DNA of 64,000 nt from DATKPE01 sp035524335 (GCA_035524335.1 DATKPE010000057.1:65860-129859), one strand, 5' to 3'; numbered from the stretch's first letter, positions 52,201 through 60,119 are shown. Program-made: numbers and translations. The notes: generated from the letters alone by a model not told the origin.

Positions 52201-52433
52201 TCCGCTATCAGATTCCCGAAGTCGGCGGAACCGGGAGCGACGCGCCGGTCCGGGTATCTCTGTCTGTCTACAACATGCTCGGCCAGCAGATTGCGAAGTT
52301 GGTGGACAGTGAACAGAGCCCCGGATATAAGAGTGTCGGCTTCGATGCCGGAGCACTGCCGAGCGGAATATATTTCTACACGCTGACCGCCGGGACGTTT
52401 ACGGAAACGAAGAAAATGGTCGTGATGAAGTGA
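49233..52433 (+). CDS. S8 subtilisin-like protease with SdrD-B repeats and type IX secretion domain
   Basis: A 1066-aa protein with a signal peptide (about residues 1-24) and a propeptide-like region (about 30-150). The S8 domain follows with Asp205 (VIGVFDNGV), His246 (GSHGVM) and Ser430 (GTSFACP). Two SdrD-B modules lie after it (from about residues 495 and 590; FDDYNANGVRDPGE and FNDQNTNGIPDSGE). Next is a module of about 130 aa that recurs in the propeller protein (GWNLLSLP ... GYWLRF ... GYWVKA), then a Por sorting domain (SQNYPNPFNPSTTIRY, about residue 975) ending ETKKMVVMK. It is predicted to be an exported, surface-linked or released endoprotease. Initiation may be at ATG 49233 or 49248; a ribosome-binding sequence is distant. 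A -10 TATATT is at 49171-49176. Confidence 0.92.
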   Translation: MFRSVMKRILGLLILLTSPLFGYQAPLGRILSQRLAVMSETDREIVLVRLHDRGPDLQVRQMDGEKLLSRRSLARRAAVRGTARLIDESDYPLAQSYVAAIAGLGVEVRHQLKWFNAVSVLATKNQISALRQLPFVSSLEIVGRWKKRPDDEILVPAAKTAPVRQPAGVSSFNYGASYTQVSQINVPAVHDLGIYGQGIVIGVFDNGVRNPHHQVFDSINIIATHDFVDHKVSVVPNNPNPSFGSHGVMTLSTIGGFRPGSLIGPAFKSSFILARTENDSSETPIEEDNWAAAIEWADSIGVDVTSTSLGYLGFDSSYTSLTWADMNGSTALITVAADHAASLGIVVVNAAGNEGAGDSTHNTLIAPADGDSVITAGAVDASGNRTGFSSIGPTTDIPARIKPDIMALGASDFVASPTDTISYGYASGTSFACPLSAGVAALIRCANPTLTPMQVREAMRQTASNSSSPDNFHGWGILDALAAINYYGILPMGTIRGIVFDDYNANGVRDPGEPGIAGVRIRCTGAAAESTLTDANGSFVLDSLPTGSVTVSEVVPDGYNQSAPGTGSYTTQLAFRQDTSGFVFGNYVFNAEIHGMVFNDQNTNGIPDSGETGISGRTITLQGPMSRSVTTDSAGNYAFTGLEAGQYTVRDSIPQGWAQTVPPGNAPYSFILGTNVDTTGINFGVALLPAFTYPVSEGWNLLSLPQDPGNHTVADLYPGAISPAFAYEGSYQSLLSVPNGVGYWLRFGSAQTATIPGTVRLGDTLSLSQNWNLIGSLSYPYAPTSIVDSGGILSSQFFGYSTSYAVTDSLRPHQGYWVKASGPGKISVHIFLPPAARRYAPVPLPARKGEITFTDAAGHHQTLYFTPMRIAENAGAFFELPPLPPPGGFDARFANGSMLFSLPSGAKSASSNLQISSGAYPIRIDWKNPDRTNQASLMTDGRSIRLAKAGTATLTAPPSSLALQVSTGDIPESFALSQNYPNPFNPSTTIRYQIPEVGGTGSDAPVRVSLSVYNMLGQQIAKLVDSEQSPGYKSVGFDAGALPSGIYFYTLTAGTFTETKKMVVMK

Positions 52434-52514
52434 CGGGGCGGGATGTCCGTCCGAGTCCGCAATTTTCCGCCGGGCTCAACGATCTGATATTTGGGGAGAC
52501 AGATCAGAAGGAGA

Positions 52515-52550
52515 TTCTTCTCCCGATCCAAAAAAGGATTGGGAGAAGAA
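52515..52550. repeat. Long inverted repeat after the subtilase gene
   Basis: TTCTTCTCCCGATCC / GGATTGGGAGAAGAA, 15-bp arms with one G-T pair, A-rich 6-nt loop. No T-run follows on either strand, so a terminator is not clear. It may block 3' decay of the subtilase mRNA or of an antisense transcript. Confidence 0.55.
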
Positions 52551-52568
52551 TGACGATGAAGAAAATAA

Positions 52569-52599
52569 AAGCCCCGACAGCATAAGGCCGTCGGGGCTT
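52569..52599 (-). terminator. Terminator of the lat gene (shared with subtilase)
   Basis: A 10-bp perfect stem AAGCCCCGAC / GTCGGGGCTT with an 11-nt loop. On the minus strand TTTTATTTTCTTC follows, so the main function is to end lat transcription. The plus strand has no clear T-run. Confidence 0.85.
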
Positions 52600-52652
52600 C
52601 TCGTTCACGGCCGCCGGAACCCACCGAACCGGCAACCGGTGTGCACGAAATA

Positions 52653-53999
52653 TTACGGTTTCATTTCCTTCAGCGACTGGCGGATCATCTCGATTCCCTC
52701 ATCCACCTCCGCAGTCGTAATGATGAGCGGCGGACGGAACCGGAGCGATTTTTCCCCGCATCCCAGAATCACGAGACCGCGCTCGAACGCCCGCTTTTTC
52801 AGCTCGTTCCGCTCCTCCCCCGTCCGGAGGTCGAATGCGCAGAGGAGACCCCGCCCGCGGACATTGCTCACGATCCGCGGGAACTCCGACTGGAGTTCGT
52901 GGAGGCGGACATAGAGATGCTCACCGACGGACTTCGCGTTGTCGACGAGGTGATCCTCCTCGATCACTTCCAGGTACTTCTGCGCCCGGACCATGTCGAC
53001 CAGACTTCCGCCCCAGGTTGAATTGAGACGGCTGGAAACGCGGAAGACGTTGTCGGGCACTTCCTCGATCCGTCTGCCGCAGAGGAATCCGCACACCTGC
53101 ATTTTCTTGCCGAATGAGATCATGTCGGGTTTCACGAAATGCTGGTGCGCCCACATCTTTCCGGTCAGGCCGATGCCGGTCTGCACCTCGTCCAGAATCA
53201 GCATGATATCATTCTCATCGGCGAGGGTACGGAGTTCGGCGAAAAATTCCTTGCGGAAATGGTTATCGCCCCCTTCTCCCTGAATCGGCTCCAGGATGAT
53301 TGCGGCGATGTCGTCCGGGTTGTTCCGGATCGCATCCTTCATCTGGCCGATCGCGCGGCGCTCCGCTTCCTGCACGAGCCGGAGGTTCTCGTCGTTCAGC
53401 GGGAACCGGACGGCGGGCGTGTCGATCCGCGGCCATGCGAATTTCGGGAAGTAATCCGTCTTCACCGGATCGGTGTTCGTCAGCGACAGCGTATATCCCG
53501 ACCGGCCGTGGAACGCCTGGCGGAAATGGATCACCTGCCGGCCCCGCTCCTCCTTGTACCCCTTGGCAAAATTCTTTCTGACCTTCCAGTCGAACGCCGC
53601 CTTGAGCGCATTCTCCACGCCGAGCGCCCCGCCTTCCACGAAAAAGGCGTGGGGCAGGTATTCGGGAATGGCGACGCGCGAGAATGTTTCGAGAAATTCA
53701 GCCATTTCGACGGTATAGACGTCGGAATTGGTCGGCTTGTTGACCGCCACGTAGGCCAGTTTATCCATGAACTCCGGGGTCGTGAGAGCCGGGTGGTTCA
53801 GTCCGAGCGGCATCGATGCGACAAAGGAAAAAAAGTCAAGCAGACGCCGGTTCGCTTTTGAATCGTAGATGTACACCCCTTCGCTCCGTCTCAGATCAAC
53901 CACGAAATCGAACATGTCGACCAGCATATGCCTGGCGAGAATGCCCGGAACGTCCGTCGGTTGAACGGAATTCAGGGTGGCAGAATGTTTGGGAATCAT
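52653..53999 (-). CDS. lat: L-lysine 6-transaminase (class III, PLP)
   Basis: A 448-aa PLP enzyme, homologous over its whole length to lysine 6-aminotransferases: ILARHMLVDMFDFVVDLRRS, LLDFFSFVASMPLGLNHP, LDEVQTGIGLTGKMWAHQHF, and the PLP lysine in MISFGKKMQVCGF. It moves the epsilon-amino group of lysine to 2-oxoglutarate, giving alpha-aminoadipate semialdehyde (which cyclises to piperideine-6-carboxylate). The aldehyde dehydrogenase at 57.3 kb could oxidise that to alpha-aminoadipate. GAAAGG precedes the ATG. Upstream is a 35-aa ORF with its own promoter. The terminator is at 52569. Confidence 0.92.
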   Translation of the reverse strand: MIPKHSATLNSVQPTDVPGILARHMLVDMFDFVVDLRRSEGVYIYDSKANRRLLDFFSFVASMPLGLNHPALTTPEFMDKLAYVAVNKPTNSDVYTVEMAEFLETFSRVAIPEYLPHAFFVEGGALGVENALKAAFDWKVRKNFAKGYKEERGRQVIHFRQAFHGRSGYTLSLTNTDPVKTDYFPKFAWPRIDTPAVRFPLNDENLRLVQEAERRAIGQMKDAIRNNPDDIAAIILEPIQGEGGDNHFRKEFFAELRTLADENDIMLILDEVQTGIGLTGKMWAHQHFVKPDMISFGKKMQVCGFLCGRRIEEVPDNVFRVSSRLNSTWGGSLVDMVRAQKYLEVIEEDHLVDNAKSVGEHLYVRLHELQSEFPRIVSNVRGRGLLCAFDLRTGEERNELKKRAFERGLVILGCGEKSLRFRPPLIITTAEVDEGIEMIRQSLKEMKP

Positions 54000-54061
54000 A
54001 AAGCACCTTTCGGAAATTCGTTCAGAGATCCGGTAATTTTCAGACAGCGAACGTTACCGAC

Positions 54062-54169
54062 TCAGAAGAATTCCTGGTGCTCGTAGAAGGAGATGATGTA
54101 GGGGCGGCCGACAACGGGCACCGGCTCGGCGGTGCAGTAGGAGGCGTTATGTTGCCGGAAGAACTTCAT
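54062..54169 (-). CDS. Small 35-aa ORF upstream of lat, leaderless
   Basis: A 35-codon ORF, starting MKFFRQHNAS and ending YEHQEFF. Nearly all its third positions are G or C, as in the neighbouring real genes. It has no Shine-Dalgarno site, but the ATG lies 5 nt after the TATATT of a TTGTGT-17-TATATT promoter (54175-54203). It ends 62 nt before lat and no terminator lies between, so it is probably cotranscribed. It is rich in aromatic residues (5 Phe, 3 Tyr) and has few Lys, so it is not a lysine-codon attenuator. Function unknown. Confidence 0.6.
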   Translation of the reverse strand: MKFFRQHNASYCTAEPVPVVGRPYIISFYEHQEFF

Positions 54170-54174
54170 GACAT

Positions 54175-54203
54175 AATATACGAAACCGGGGCCCGAAACA
54201 CAA
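54175..54203 (-). promoter_or_regulatory. Leaderless promoter of the 35-aa ORF and lat
   Basis: On the minus strand TTGTGT (54198-54203), 17 bp, TATATT (54175-54180), then 5 nt and ATG. The rest of the 54204-54320 gap holds no further features I can identify. Confidence 0.6.
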
Positions 54204-54320
54204 TAGCCAGGGGAGCGTTTAAACCGCAATTCCGTCCCGCGGGGGAGGTGTTTTGATCGCCATCACACAGTTTCCACATTCTCTCTCCCTTCCGCGGATG
54301 AGAACGCCGGCGTGAGCCGA

Positions 54321-56936
54321 TCATTTCAGAAGCATCAGTTTTCGCACCGCACTCTTCCCCCCGCTCTCGAGACGGCAGTAGTAGACTCCCGTCGGGAACC
54401 CGGAGGCATCCCATACCGCCCGGTGCTCTCCGGCCTGCACCATGCCGTCGATCAGAGTTGCGACCGGTTCGCCCAGGATATTGTACACCGTCAGGCGCAC
54501 ATAGCCGTTCTCCGGCAGGGAATATCCGATCGTCGTCGAAGGATTGAACGGGTTCGGAAAATTCGGATCGAGGGAAAAGTATTTCGGCGACTGCCGGCGG
54601 CCGGAGGTTCCCTCCGGCGGCGGAGGCGGCATATCCCCCGTCGCAACGACGCGGACGCGGTAGCCGCGGCTGTTCCGCGGAGAGGCGGCGAGATAAAGCA
54701 CCCCCGCCCGTCCGGTCTTCACCCAGTAGCCCTGCATCGGGCGGAGGCTGTCGGTAATATCATAGCCGGAAGAATAGCCGAACACGTTCGAGATGACCGT
54801 GCCGTCGGAATCAGCGGTGATATCGGAAACGGCCACAGGCGCGCTGATCGATCCGATCAGATTCCAGCCTGCCGCGACCGCGACCGATTCGCTCGCAATC
54901 GATCCGCCCGAAAGAAGGACTTTCTGATCGGCGTCGAATTTCAGCCAGTAGCCGGTTCCATAGGCGAGGGTCTCGGCCGCGACATAACTTCCGCTATAGG
55001 CGAACGGCGGCGAGCTCGCCGTCGGGAAAAGGTCTGCCGCGCTCAGATCCGCCAGCCGGTACGGGACAGAGACGATGTTCCACCCCTTGGCGACCGGAAT
55101 GCCGGTGGCGGGCAGGATCATTTGCCCCAGACGTCGCTGCCAGACGCCGCCGTAAGCGGTTCCCACAACGAGATCCGGCGTGAGGAGCGTATCGGGGCCG
55201 GTTTCGATGGCGCTGACGGAGAGATTTCCGAGGCCGGTATTCACCGCGTTCCATGAATCGCCCAGATCGGTGCTGAGGTAGATACCGAGGACCGGGCCCG
55301 CGGCGAAAAGATCCGATCCGACGGTTTTCAGAGCACCGACATAATTTATGGGGAATCCGTTATTGACCGCGGTCCATGTCGATCCGTTGTCGGTCGAACG
55401 GAACATCCCCTTTCCGCCGGTTCCGGCAAAAATATTGGTATCGCCGCCCGGTCCGATCACGACAGCGAGGGCGAAGACCACATTCGTGGTCAGGCCGTTG
55501 TTGATCACCGTCCAGCTGTCCCCGTTGTCGGTCGACAGGAACGCCCCGCCCCCCGAGGTCCCGGCGAAGAGATTCTGGCCGCTCACCGCGAGGGCGTAGA
55601 CGTTCGGGTTGGTGAGACCATTGTTGATGACCGACCAGCTGGTCCCGTCGTCGCTCGACCGGAGGACCCCGCCCGATGTCCCCGCATAGAGATAAGGCCC
55701 CTTGACCGCGAGCGAGAGCACGAACTGATAGATCATGCCGCCGCTGACGTTCGTCCAGCTGTCTCCCGCGTCGGTGGAGCGGAAGACGCCGTAGTATGTT
55801 CCCGCAAAAAGCTCACCGCCCTTCGTGACGAAAGCCCTGACATTTTTCTGCGTCAGGCCGCTGTCGACCGGCGCCCAGGTGCGGCCGTTGTCCTCAGACC
55901 GGAATGCACCCGCTCCGTCGGTACCGCAGAGCATTCTGTTCCCCACGGAGACGAACGAGACTGCGGTGAGATTGTTGATACCGCTGTCGAGCTCATGCCA
56001 TGTCGTGCCGCCGTCGGAGGAGCCGAACAGACCGCCTCCGTTGGTTCCGGCGAACAGCCAGGCGCCGCTCCGGATCAGCGAGCGGATCTGCAGGTTCGCG
56101 AGACCGCTGTTCATCGCGGACCAGTGGCCGCCGTTGTCGGTCGACAGAAATACGCCGTCGTCACTGCCAAGATAGAGGTTCGATCCGTCAGCGATCAGCG
56201 CGCGGATGTAGAGATCGGTCATCCCGGTATTCACCGGATTCCAATGGGCGCCATGGTCGGTTGAGAGAAAGACACCCGAGCCGAATGTGCCGGCGAAGAT
56301 GCCGGCGCTGTTGACCGCAAATTGTTCGACGTACTTGTTCGTGATGCCGGAATCGGATTCGGTCCAGCTTGTCCCGAGGTCGGTCGAGACATAGGCGCCC
56401 CCGCCGTAGGTTCCGGCCAGCAGGTTTCCGCCGTCGGCGGCGACGGTCCAGACAGAGGTCGTCCCGAGGCCCGCATCGACCGGCGTCCAGTACGCGCCGT
56501 TGTTCGTGGAGAGAAAGATGCCGCCGTAGAGGGTGGCGGCGAAAATGCTGGTATCGATGGCGGCCAGCCCGTAGACTTCAGTACTGTAGATTCCCGTGCC
56601 GGACGCCGTCCAGGTGCCGCCGTTGTCGGTCGACGCCCAGACGCCGCCGCCCGTGCCGGGACAGCCGGCGAAGAGGGTCGATCCCACCGTCAGAAACGCG
56701 TAGACATGGGGCGTGACGAGCCCCTGGCTCGCCACACTCCAGCTCTGACCATTATCGCCCGACCTGTAGGCCCCCGCGCCGTGCGTGCCTGCGAGGAGAT
56801 ATCCCCCGCTCGTGCCAAGCGCATAGATATAGCCGCCGTACGGGCCGTTCGTCTGGGACCATTGGGACCAGAGGTTCGCAGTGAAGAAAACGCATGGGAG
56901 AAGAAGGACGGCGATGCGACGCTGAAAGGTTTTCAT
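54321..56936 (-). CDS. Beta-propeller (BNR/VPS10-like) protein with type IX secretion domain
   Basis: An 871-aa protein with a signal peptide (MKTFQRRIAVLLLPCVFFTANLW-type, about residues 1-25). Fourteen repeats of about 40 residues follow, each with an F/L-A-G-T-G-x-G...STDNG-x-W-pattern (the STDNGGTW Asp-box). Two seven-bladed propellers is the natural reading. Next come a roughly 130-aa module shared with the subtilase (GWNIVSVP ... GYWLKFD ... GYWVKTG) and a Por sorting domain (NFPNPFNPSTTIGY) ending SAVRKLMLLK. Predicted to be displayed or released by the type IX system, with binding rather than catalytic function. The start at 56936 has AGGGGG ahead of it. Confidence 0.9.
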   Translation of the reverse strand: MKTFQRRIAVLLLPCVFFTANLWSQWSQTNGPYGGYIYALGTSGGYLLAGTHGAGAYRSGDNGQSWSVASQGLVTPHVYAFLTVGSTLFAGCPGTGGGVWASTDNGGTWTASGTGIYSTEVYGLAAIDTSIFAATLYGGIFLSTNNGAYWTPVDAGLGTTSVWTVAADGGNLLAGTYGGGAYVSTDLGTSWTESDSGITNKYVEQFAVNSAGIFAGTFGSGVFLSTDHGAHWNPVNTGMTDLYIRALIADGSNLYLGSDDGVFLSTDNGGHWSAMNSGLANLQIRSLIRSGAWLFAGTNGGGLFGSSDGGTTWHELDSGINNLTAVSFVSVGNRMLCGTDGAGAFRSEDNGRTWAPVDSGLTQKNVRAFVTKGGELFAGTYYGVFRSTDAGDSWTNVSGGMIYQFVLSLAVKGPYLYAGTSGGVLRSSDDGTSWSVINNGLTNPNVYALAVSGQNLFAGTSGGGAFLSTDNGDSWTVINNGLTTNVVFALAVVIGPGGDTNIFAGTGGKGMFRSTDNGSTWTAVNNGFPINYVGALKTVGSDLFAAGPVLGIYLSTDLGDSWNAVNTGLGNLSVSAIETGPDTLLTPDLVVGTAYGGVWQRRLGQMILPATGIPVAKGWNIVSVPYRLADLSAADLFPTASSPPFAYSGSYVAAETLAYGTGYWLKFDADQKVLLSGGSIASESVAVAAGWNLIGSISAPVAVSDITADSDGTVISNVFGYSSGYDITDSLRPMQGYWVKTGRAGVLYLAASPRNSRGYRVRVVATGDMPPPPPEGTSGRRQSPKYFSLDPNFPNPFNPSTTIGYSLPENGYVRLTVYNILGEPVATLIDGMVQAGEHRAVWDASGFPTGVYYCRLESGGKSAVRKLMLLK

Positions 56937-57026
56937 ACAACCCCCTGAATGAATGAACGGTCGGCTGGTGCACGTGTTAAGCGCTTTCGCTGTCCGTTTC
57001 ATCGGATGCGGAATTACGCTCTGATC

Positions 57027-57032
57027 AATATA
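57027..57032 (-). promoter_or_regulatory. Candidate -10 box of the propeller gene
   Basis: TATATT on the minus strand followed by GATCAG; the -35 is poor. It predicts a 5' UTR of about 90 nt. The surrounding 56937-57322 gap (386 bp) otherwise holds only the hairpin 57277-57298 and no gene I can support. Confidence 0.35.
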
Positions 57033-57276
57033 CAAAATCCGATCGATTATCAGGATCCGGCGGTGAGATTCATGCAATCCCGGAACTGACGATTTCCGAA
57101 GATGTTCCACCGGATCGAGCTCCGGCCGGAAGAATCGCGTGATCGCCTCCCGGAACCTCCTCCTGAATTCTACCTAATTCCCGTCCAGCCCTCAAGGCGG
57201 CAGTGCCCGGGATCACTCACCGCTTCCGGATTTCGATTCCAGTCTGAACATCAGGCCGCGGTTCCCCATAAACAGC

Positions 57277-57298
57277 AAGGCCCTCTTCCGAGGGCCTT
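57277..57298 (-). terminator. Hairpin after the aldehyde dehydrogenase gene
   Basis: A perfect 9-bp stem AAGGCCCTC / GAGGGCCTT with a 4-nt loop, 25 nt after the stop of the aldehyde dehydrogenase. The T-run is poor, so termination efficiency is uncertain. Confidence 0.55.
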
Positions 57299-57322
57299 CT
57301 GTCCGATCCGGCATTTCCCGTA

Positions 57323-58813
57323 TCAGGCTGTTTCCGTATCGATCTGGGCCCGCTGGAGCTTGCCGCTGTAATCGACATAGACCGCTTTCCATTCGGAGAA
57401 GAAATCGTAGACCGTCCATCCCCCTTCCCGATGACCGTTTCCTGTCTGCTTGACGCCGCCGAACGGCATATGGGCTTCCGCACCGATCGTCGGCCCGTTG
57501 ATGTACGTGATGCCGGCCCTGATGTCGCGGATGGCGCGGAATGCGTCGTTCACGTTCCTCGTATAAATCGACGAGGAGAGACCGTAGACGGTGTCGTTGA
57601 GAACATTCACCGCTTCGTCGAGCGAACGGATCCGGAGGACGGAGAGCACGGGACCGAATATTTCCTCCTTCGCGATCCGCATGGAGGGCTTCACGCCGGT
57701 AAAGATCGTCGGCTGATAGAACCATCCGTTGTCGAGGCCCGGTCCTTTGGCGATGGAGCCTCCTATCATCAGTTTTGCCCCCTCGGCAAGGCCGATCTCG
57801 ACATATGAATGGTCGGTGGAGCGCTGAGCCTCGTTAATGCAGGGGCCGACGTCGGTTGTCGGCAGAAGCCCGTCGCCGAGGCGGAGTTTTTTCGTCCGTT
57901 CGACGAGCATGCCGACGAACTCGTCATGAATTTTCTCATGGAGGATCAGCCTGCTGGTGGCGGTGCATCGCTGGCCGGTGGTGCCGAACGCGCCCCAGAG
58001 GACCCCCTCCAGCGCCAGCCCGAGGTCCGCATCGTCCATGACGATCTGGGCGTTTTTTCCGCCGAGTTCGAGAGAGACACGCTTCAGATTCCGGCTCGCA
58101 AGCTCCGAAATCTTTTTTCCCACCGCGGTCGAACCGGTGAAGCTCACCAGATCGACGTCGGGGTGGTCCACAATGGCCATACCGACTTCCCCTCCGCCGC
58201 CGTGCACGATGTTGATCACCCCCGGGGGGACGCCGGCTTCGAGGAGGATCTCCACCAGCGTCGTGGCGGTCGCGGGCGTATCGGACGCCGGCTTGAACAC
58301 GATGGTGTTCCCGCAGAGCAGGGCGGGAAAAATCTTCCAGGTCGGAATCGCCATCGGGAAATTCCAGGGCGTCACGATTCCCGCCACGCCGATCGGGACC
58401 CGGATCGCCATGTTGAACTTGTTCGGAAGCTCGGAGGGGACGGTCGCGCCGAAGAGCCTGCGGCCCTCGGACGCGGCATAATAGGCCGTATCGATCCCTT
58501 CCTGAACGTCTCCCCGGGTTTCCACCAGAACTTTTCCCATCTCCCGGGTCATCTGGGCGGCAATTTCCTCCTTGCGCCGCACCATGATGTCGCCGACTTT
58601 CTTGAGGATATCGCCGCGGAGCGGCGCCGGCATCAGCCGCCACCCGTCGAACGCCTTCCGGGCGGACGCCACCGCTTCGTCGACATCCTCCTTTGCCGAT
58701 TTCGGGAACGTCCCGACCACCTCATCCCAGCGGGCGGGATTCCGGTTCTCGAACGTTCTCCCTGATTTTGCGTCACACCACTTCCCGCCGATGAAATTTT
58801 GAAATTTTTTCAT
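57323..58813 (-). CDS. NAD(P)+-dependent aldehyde dehydrogenase
   Basis: A 496-aa enzyme with all marks of the family: TPWNFPMAIP, FTGSTAVGKKI, the active-site Glu in LELGGKNAQ, the catalytic Cys in TTGQRCTATSR and EEIFGPVLSV. It converts an aldehyde to its acid. The lat gene lies 3.3 kb away, so oxidation of alpha-aminoadipate semialdehyde to alpha-aminoadipate is a reasonable guess, but the sequence alone does not fix the substrate. AAGGAG precedes the ATG, 10 bp after purB; it is the last gene of plsY-tkt-tkt-htrA-purB-aldh. A hairpin terminator-like stem is at 57277-57298. Confidence 0.92.
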   Translation of the reverse strand: MKKFQNFIGGKWCDAKSGRTFENRNPARWDEVVGTFPKSAKEDVDEAVASARKAFDGWRLMPAPLRGDILKKVGDIMVRRKEEIAAQMTREMGKVLVETRGDVQEGIDTAYYAASEGRRLFGATVPSELPNKFNMAIRVPIGVAGIVTPWNFPMAIPTWKIFPALLCGNTIVFKPASDTPATATTLVEILLEAGVPPGVINIVHGGGGEVGMAIVDHPDVDLVSFTGSTAVGKKISELASRNLKRVSLELGGKNAQIVMDDADLGLALEGVLWGAFGTTGQRCTATSRLILHEKIHDEFVGMLVERTKKLRLGDGLLPTTDVGPCINEAQRSTDHSYVEIGLAEGAKLMIGGSIAKGPGLDNGWFYQPTIFTGVKPSMRIAKEEIFGPVLSVLRIRSLDEAVNVLNDTVYGLSSSIYTRNVNDAFRAIRDIRAGITYINGPTIGAEAHMPFGGVKQTGNGHREGGWTVYDFFSEWKAVYVDYSGKLQRAQIDTETA

Positions 58814-58823
58814 ACTTCACTCC

Positions 58824-60119
58824 TTATTCGATGCCGCAACGGGCGAATATTTCGTTCACGTGTTTGAGACTTTTCCTGAGGTCGAACAATTCATCAAAAT
58901 CCTTCGCGCTGAGGTACCGGGTCACCTCCGGATCCGCCGACAGCAGATCCCGGAACTGGGCATCGGAACTCCAGGTGTTCATCGCATGTTTCTGCACGAG
59001 CGCATAGGCCGCCTCCCGGCTCATTCCCCGCCGTGTGAGCGCGAGGAGAACGGATTGCGAAAAGATCAGGCCGCGCGTCAGCCCGAGGTTCCGGAGCATC
59101 ATCTCCGGATAGACGTGGAGCTTGTCCATGATCCGGGTGAACGCATCGGTCATATAATCGAGGAGAATACAGCTGTCCGGGACGATGATGCGCTCCACGG
59201 AGGAATGCGTGATATCGCGCTCGTGCCAGAGCGCCACATTTTCGAGCGATGCATGGGCGTTGCCGCGGAGGATGCGGGCCAGGCCCGCGATTCGCTCGCA
59301 GGTTATCGGATTCCGCTTGTGCGGCATGGCGGAGGAACCTTTCTGCCGCTGTGAAAAGTACTCTTCCGCCTCCCGGACTTCCGTTTTCTGCAGATGCCTG
59401 ATCTCGGTGGAGAATTTTTCGAGCGAACAGCCCGCAATGGCGATGGCCGTCAGGAACTCCGCATGGCGGTCGCGCTGGAGGACCTGCGTCGACACCGGCG
59501 CCGCCGCGAGTCCGAGCCGGCCGCAGACGTACTGTTCGACGCGGGGATCGAGATGTTCGAACGTGCCGACGGCCCCCGAAATCTGACCGACGGCGATCGT
59601 CTTCACGGCATGTTCGAGCCGCTCGATGTTCCGGCGCGTCTCGTCGTGCCAGAGAGCGAGCTTCAGACCGAACGAGGTCGGCTCGGCATGCACGCCGTGG
59701 GTCCGCCCGACCATGATCGTCGACCGGAACTCCTTCGCCCGCCGACGGAGAACCGACAGAAGTTTCCTCTGCCCATCAAGCAGAAGCTCTCCCGCCTGCT
59801 TCATCTGGACCGCCAGTCCGGTGTCGAGCACATCGGACGACGTCATGCCGTAATGAATGTACCGCGCTTCCGGCCCGACGTGTTCCCCCACGGCCGTCAG
59901 AAACGCGATGACGTCGTGCTGTACCTCCGCTTCGATCTGCGAGATCCGCGCGATATCGAAGGCCGCCTTTGCGCGGATGACGGCGACAGCTTCCGCCGGA
60001 ATGACGCCGAGCTCGGCCTGCGCCTCGCACGCCAGGACTTCGACCTCGAGCCAGGTCCGGAACTTGTTCTCCTCCGACCAGATGCGCCCCATCGCGTGCC
60101 GCGTATACCGGGGAATCAT
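58824..60119 (-). CDS. purB: Adenylosuccinate lyase
   Basis: A 431-aa homotetrameric lyase that makes AMP from adenylosuccinate and AICAR from SAICAR. Recognised by HYGMTSSDVLDTGLAVQM (residues about 85-102), GRTHGVHAEPTSFG, and the fumarase-superfamily signature GSSAMPHKRNP with the catalytic loop Ser. ATG overlaps the stop of the HtrA protease gene by 4 bases. Length is normal for the family. Nothing unusual. Confidence 0.95.
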   Translation of the reverse strand: MIPRYTRHAMGRIWSEENKFRTWLEVEVLACEAQAELGVIPAEAVAVIRAKAAFDIARISQIEAEVQHDVIAFLTAVGEHVGPEARYIHYGMTSSDVLDTGLAVQMKQAGELLLDGQRKLLSVLRRRAKEFRSTIMVGRTHGVHAEPTSFGLKLALWHDETRRNIERLEHAVKTIAVGQISGAVGTFEHLDPRVEQYVCGRLGLAAAPVSTQVLQRDRHAEFLTAIAIAGCSLEKFSTEIRHLQKTEVREAEEYFSQRQKGSSAMPHKRNPITCERIAGLARILRGNAHASLENVALWHERDITHSSVERIIVPDSCILLDYMTDAFTRIMDKLHVYPEMMLRNLGLTRGLIFSQSVLLALTRRGMSREAAYALVQKHAMNTWSSDAQFRDLLSADPEVTRYLSAKDFDELFDLRKSLKHVNEIFARCGIE

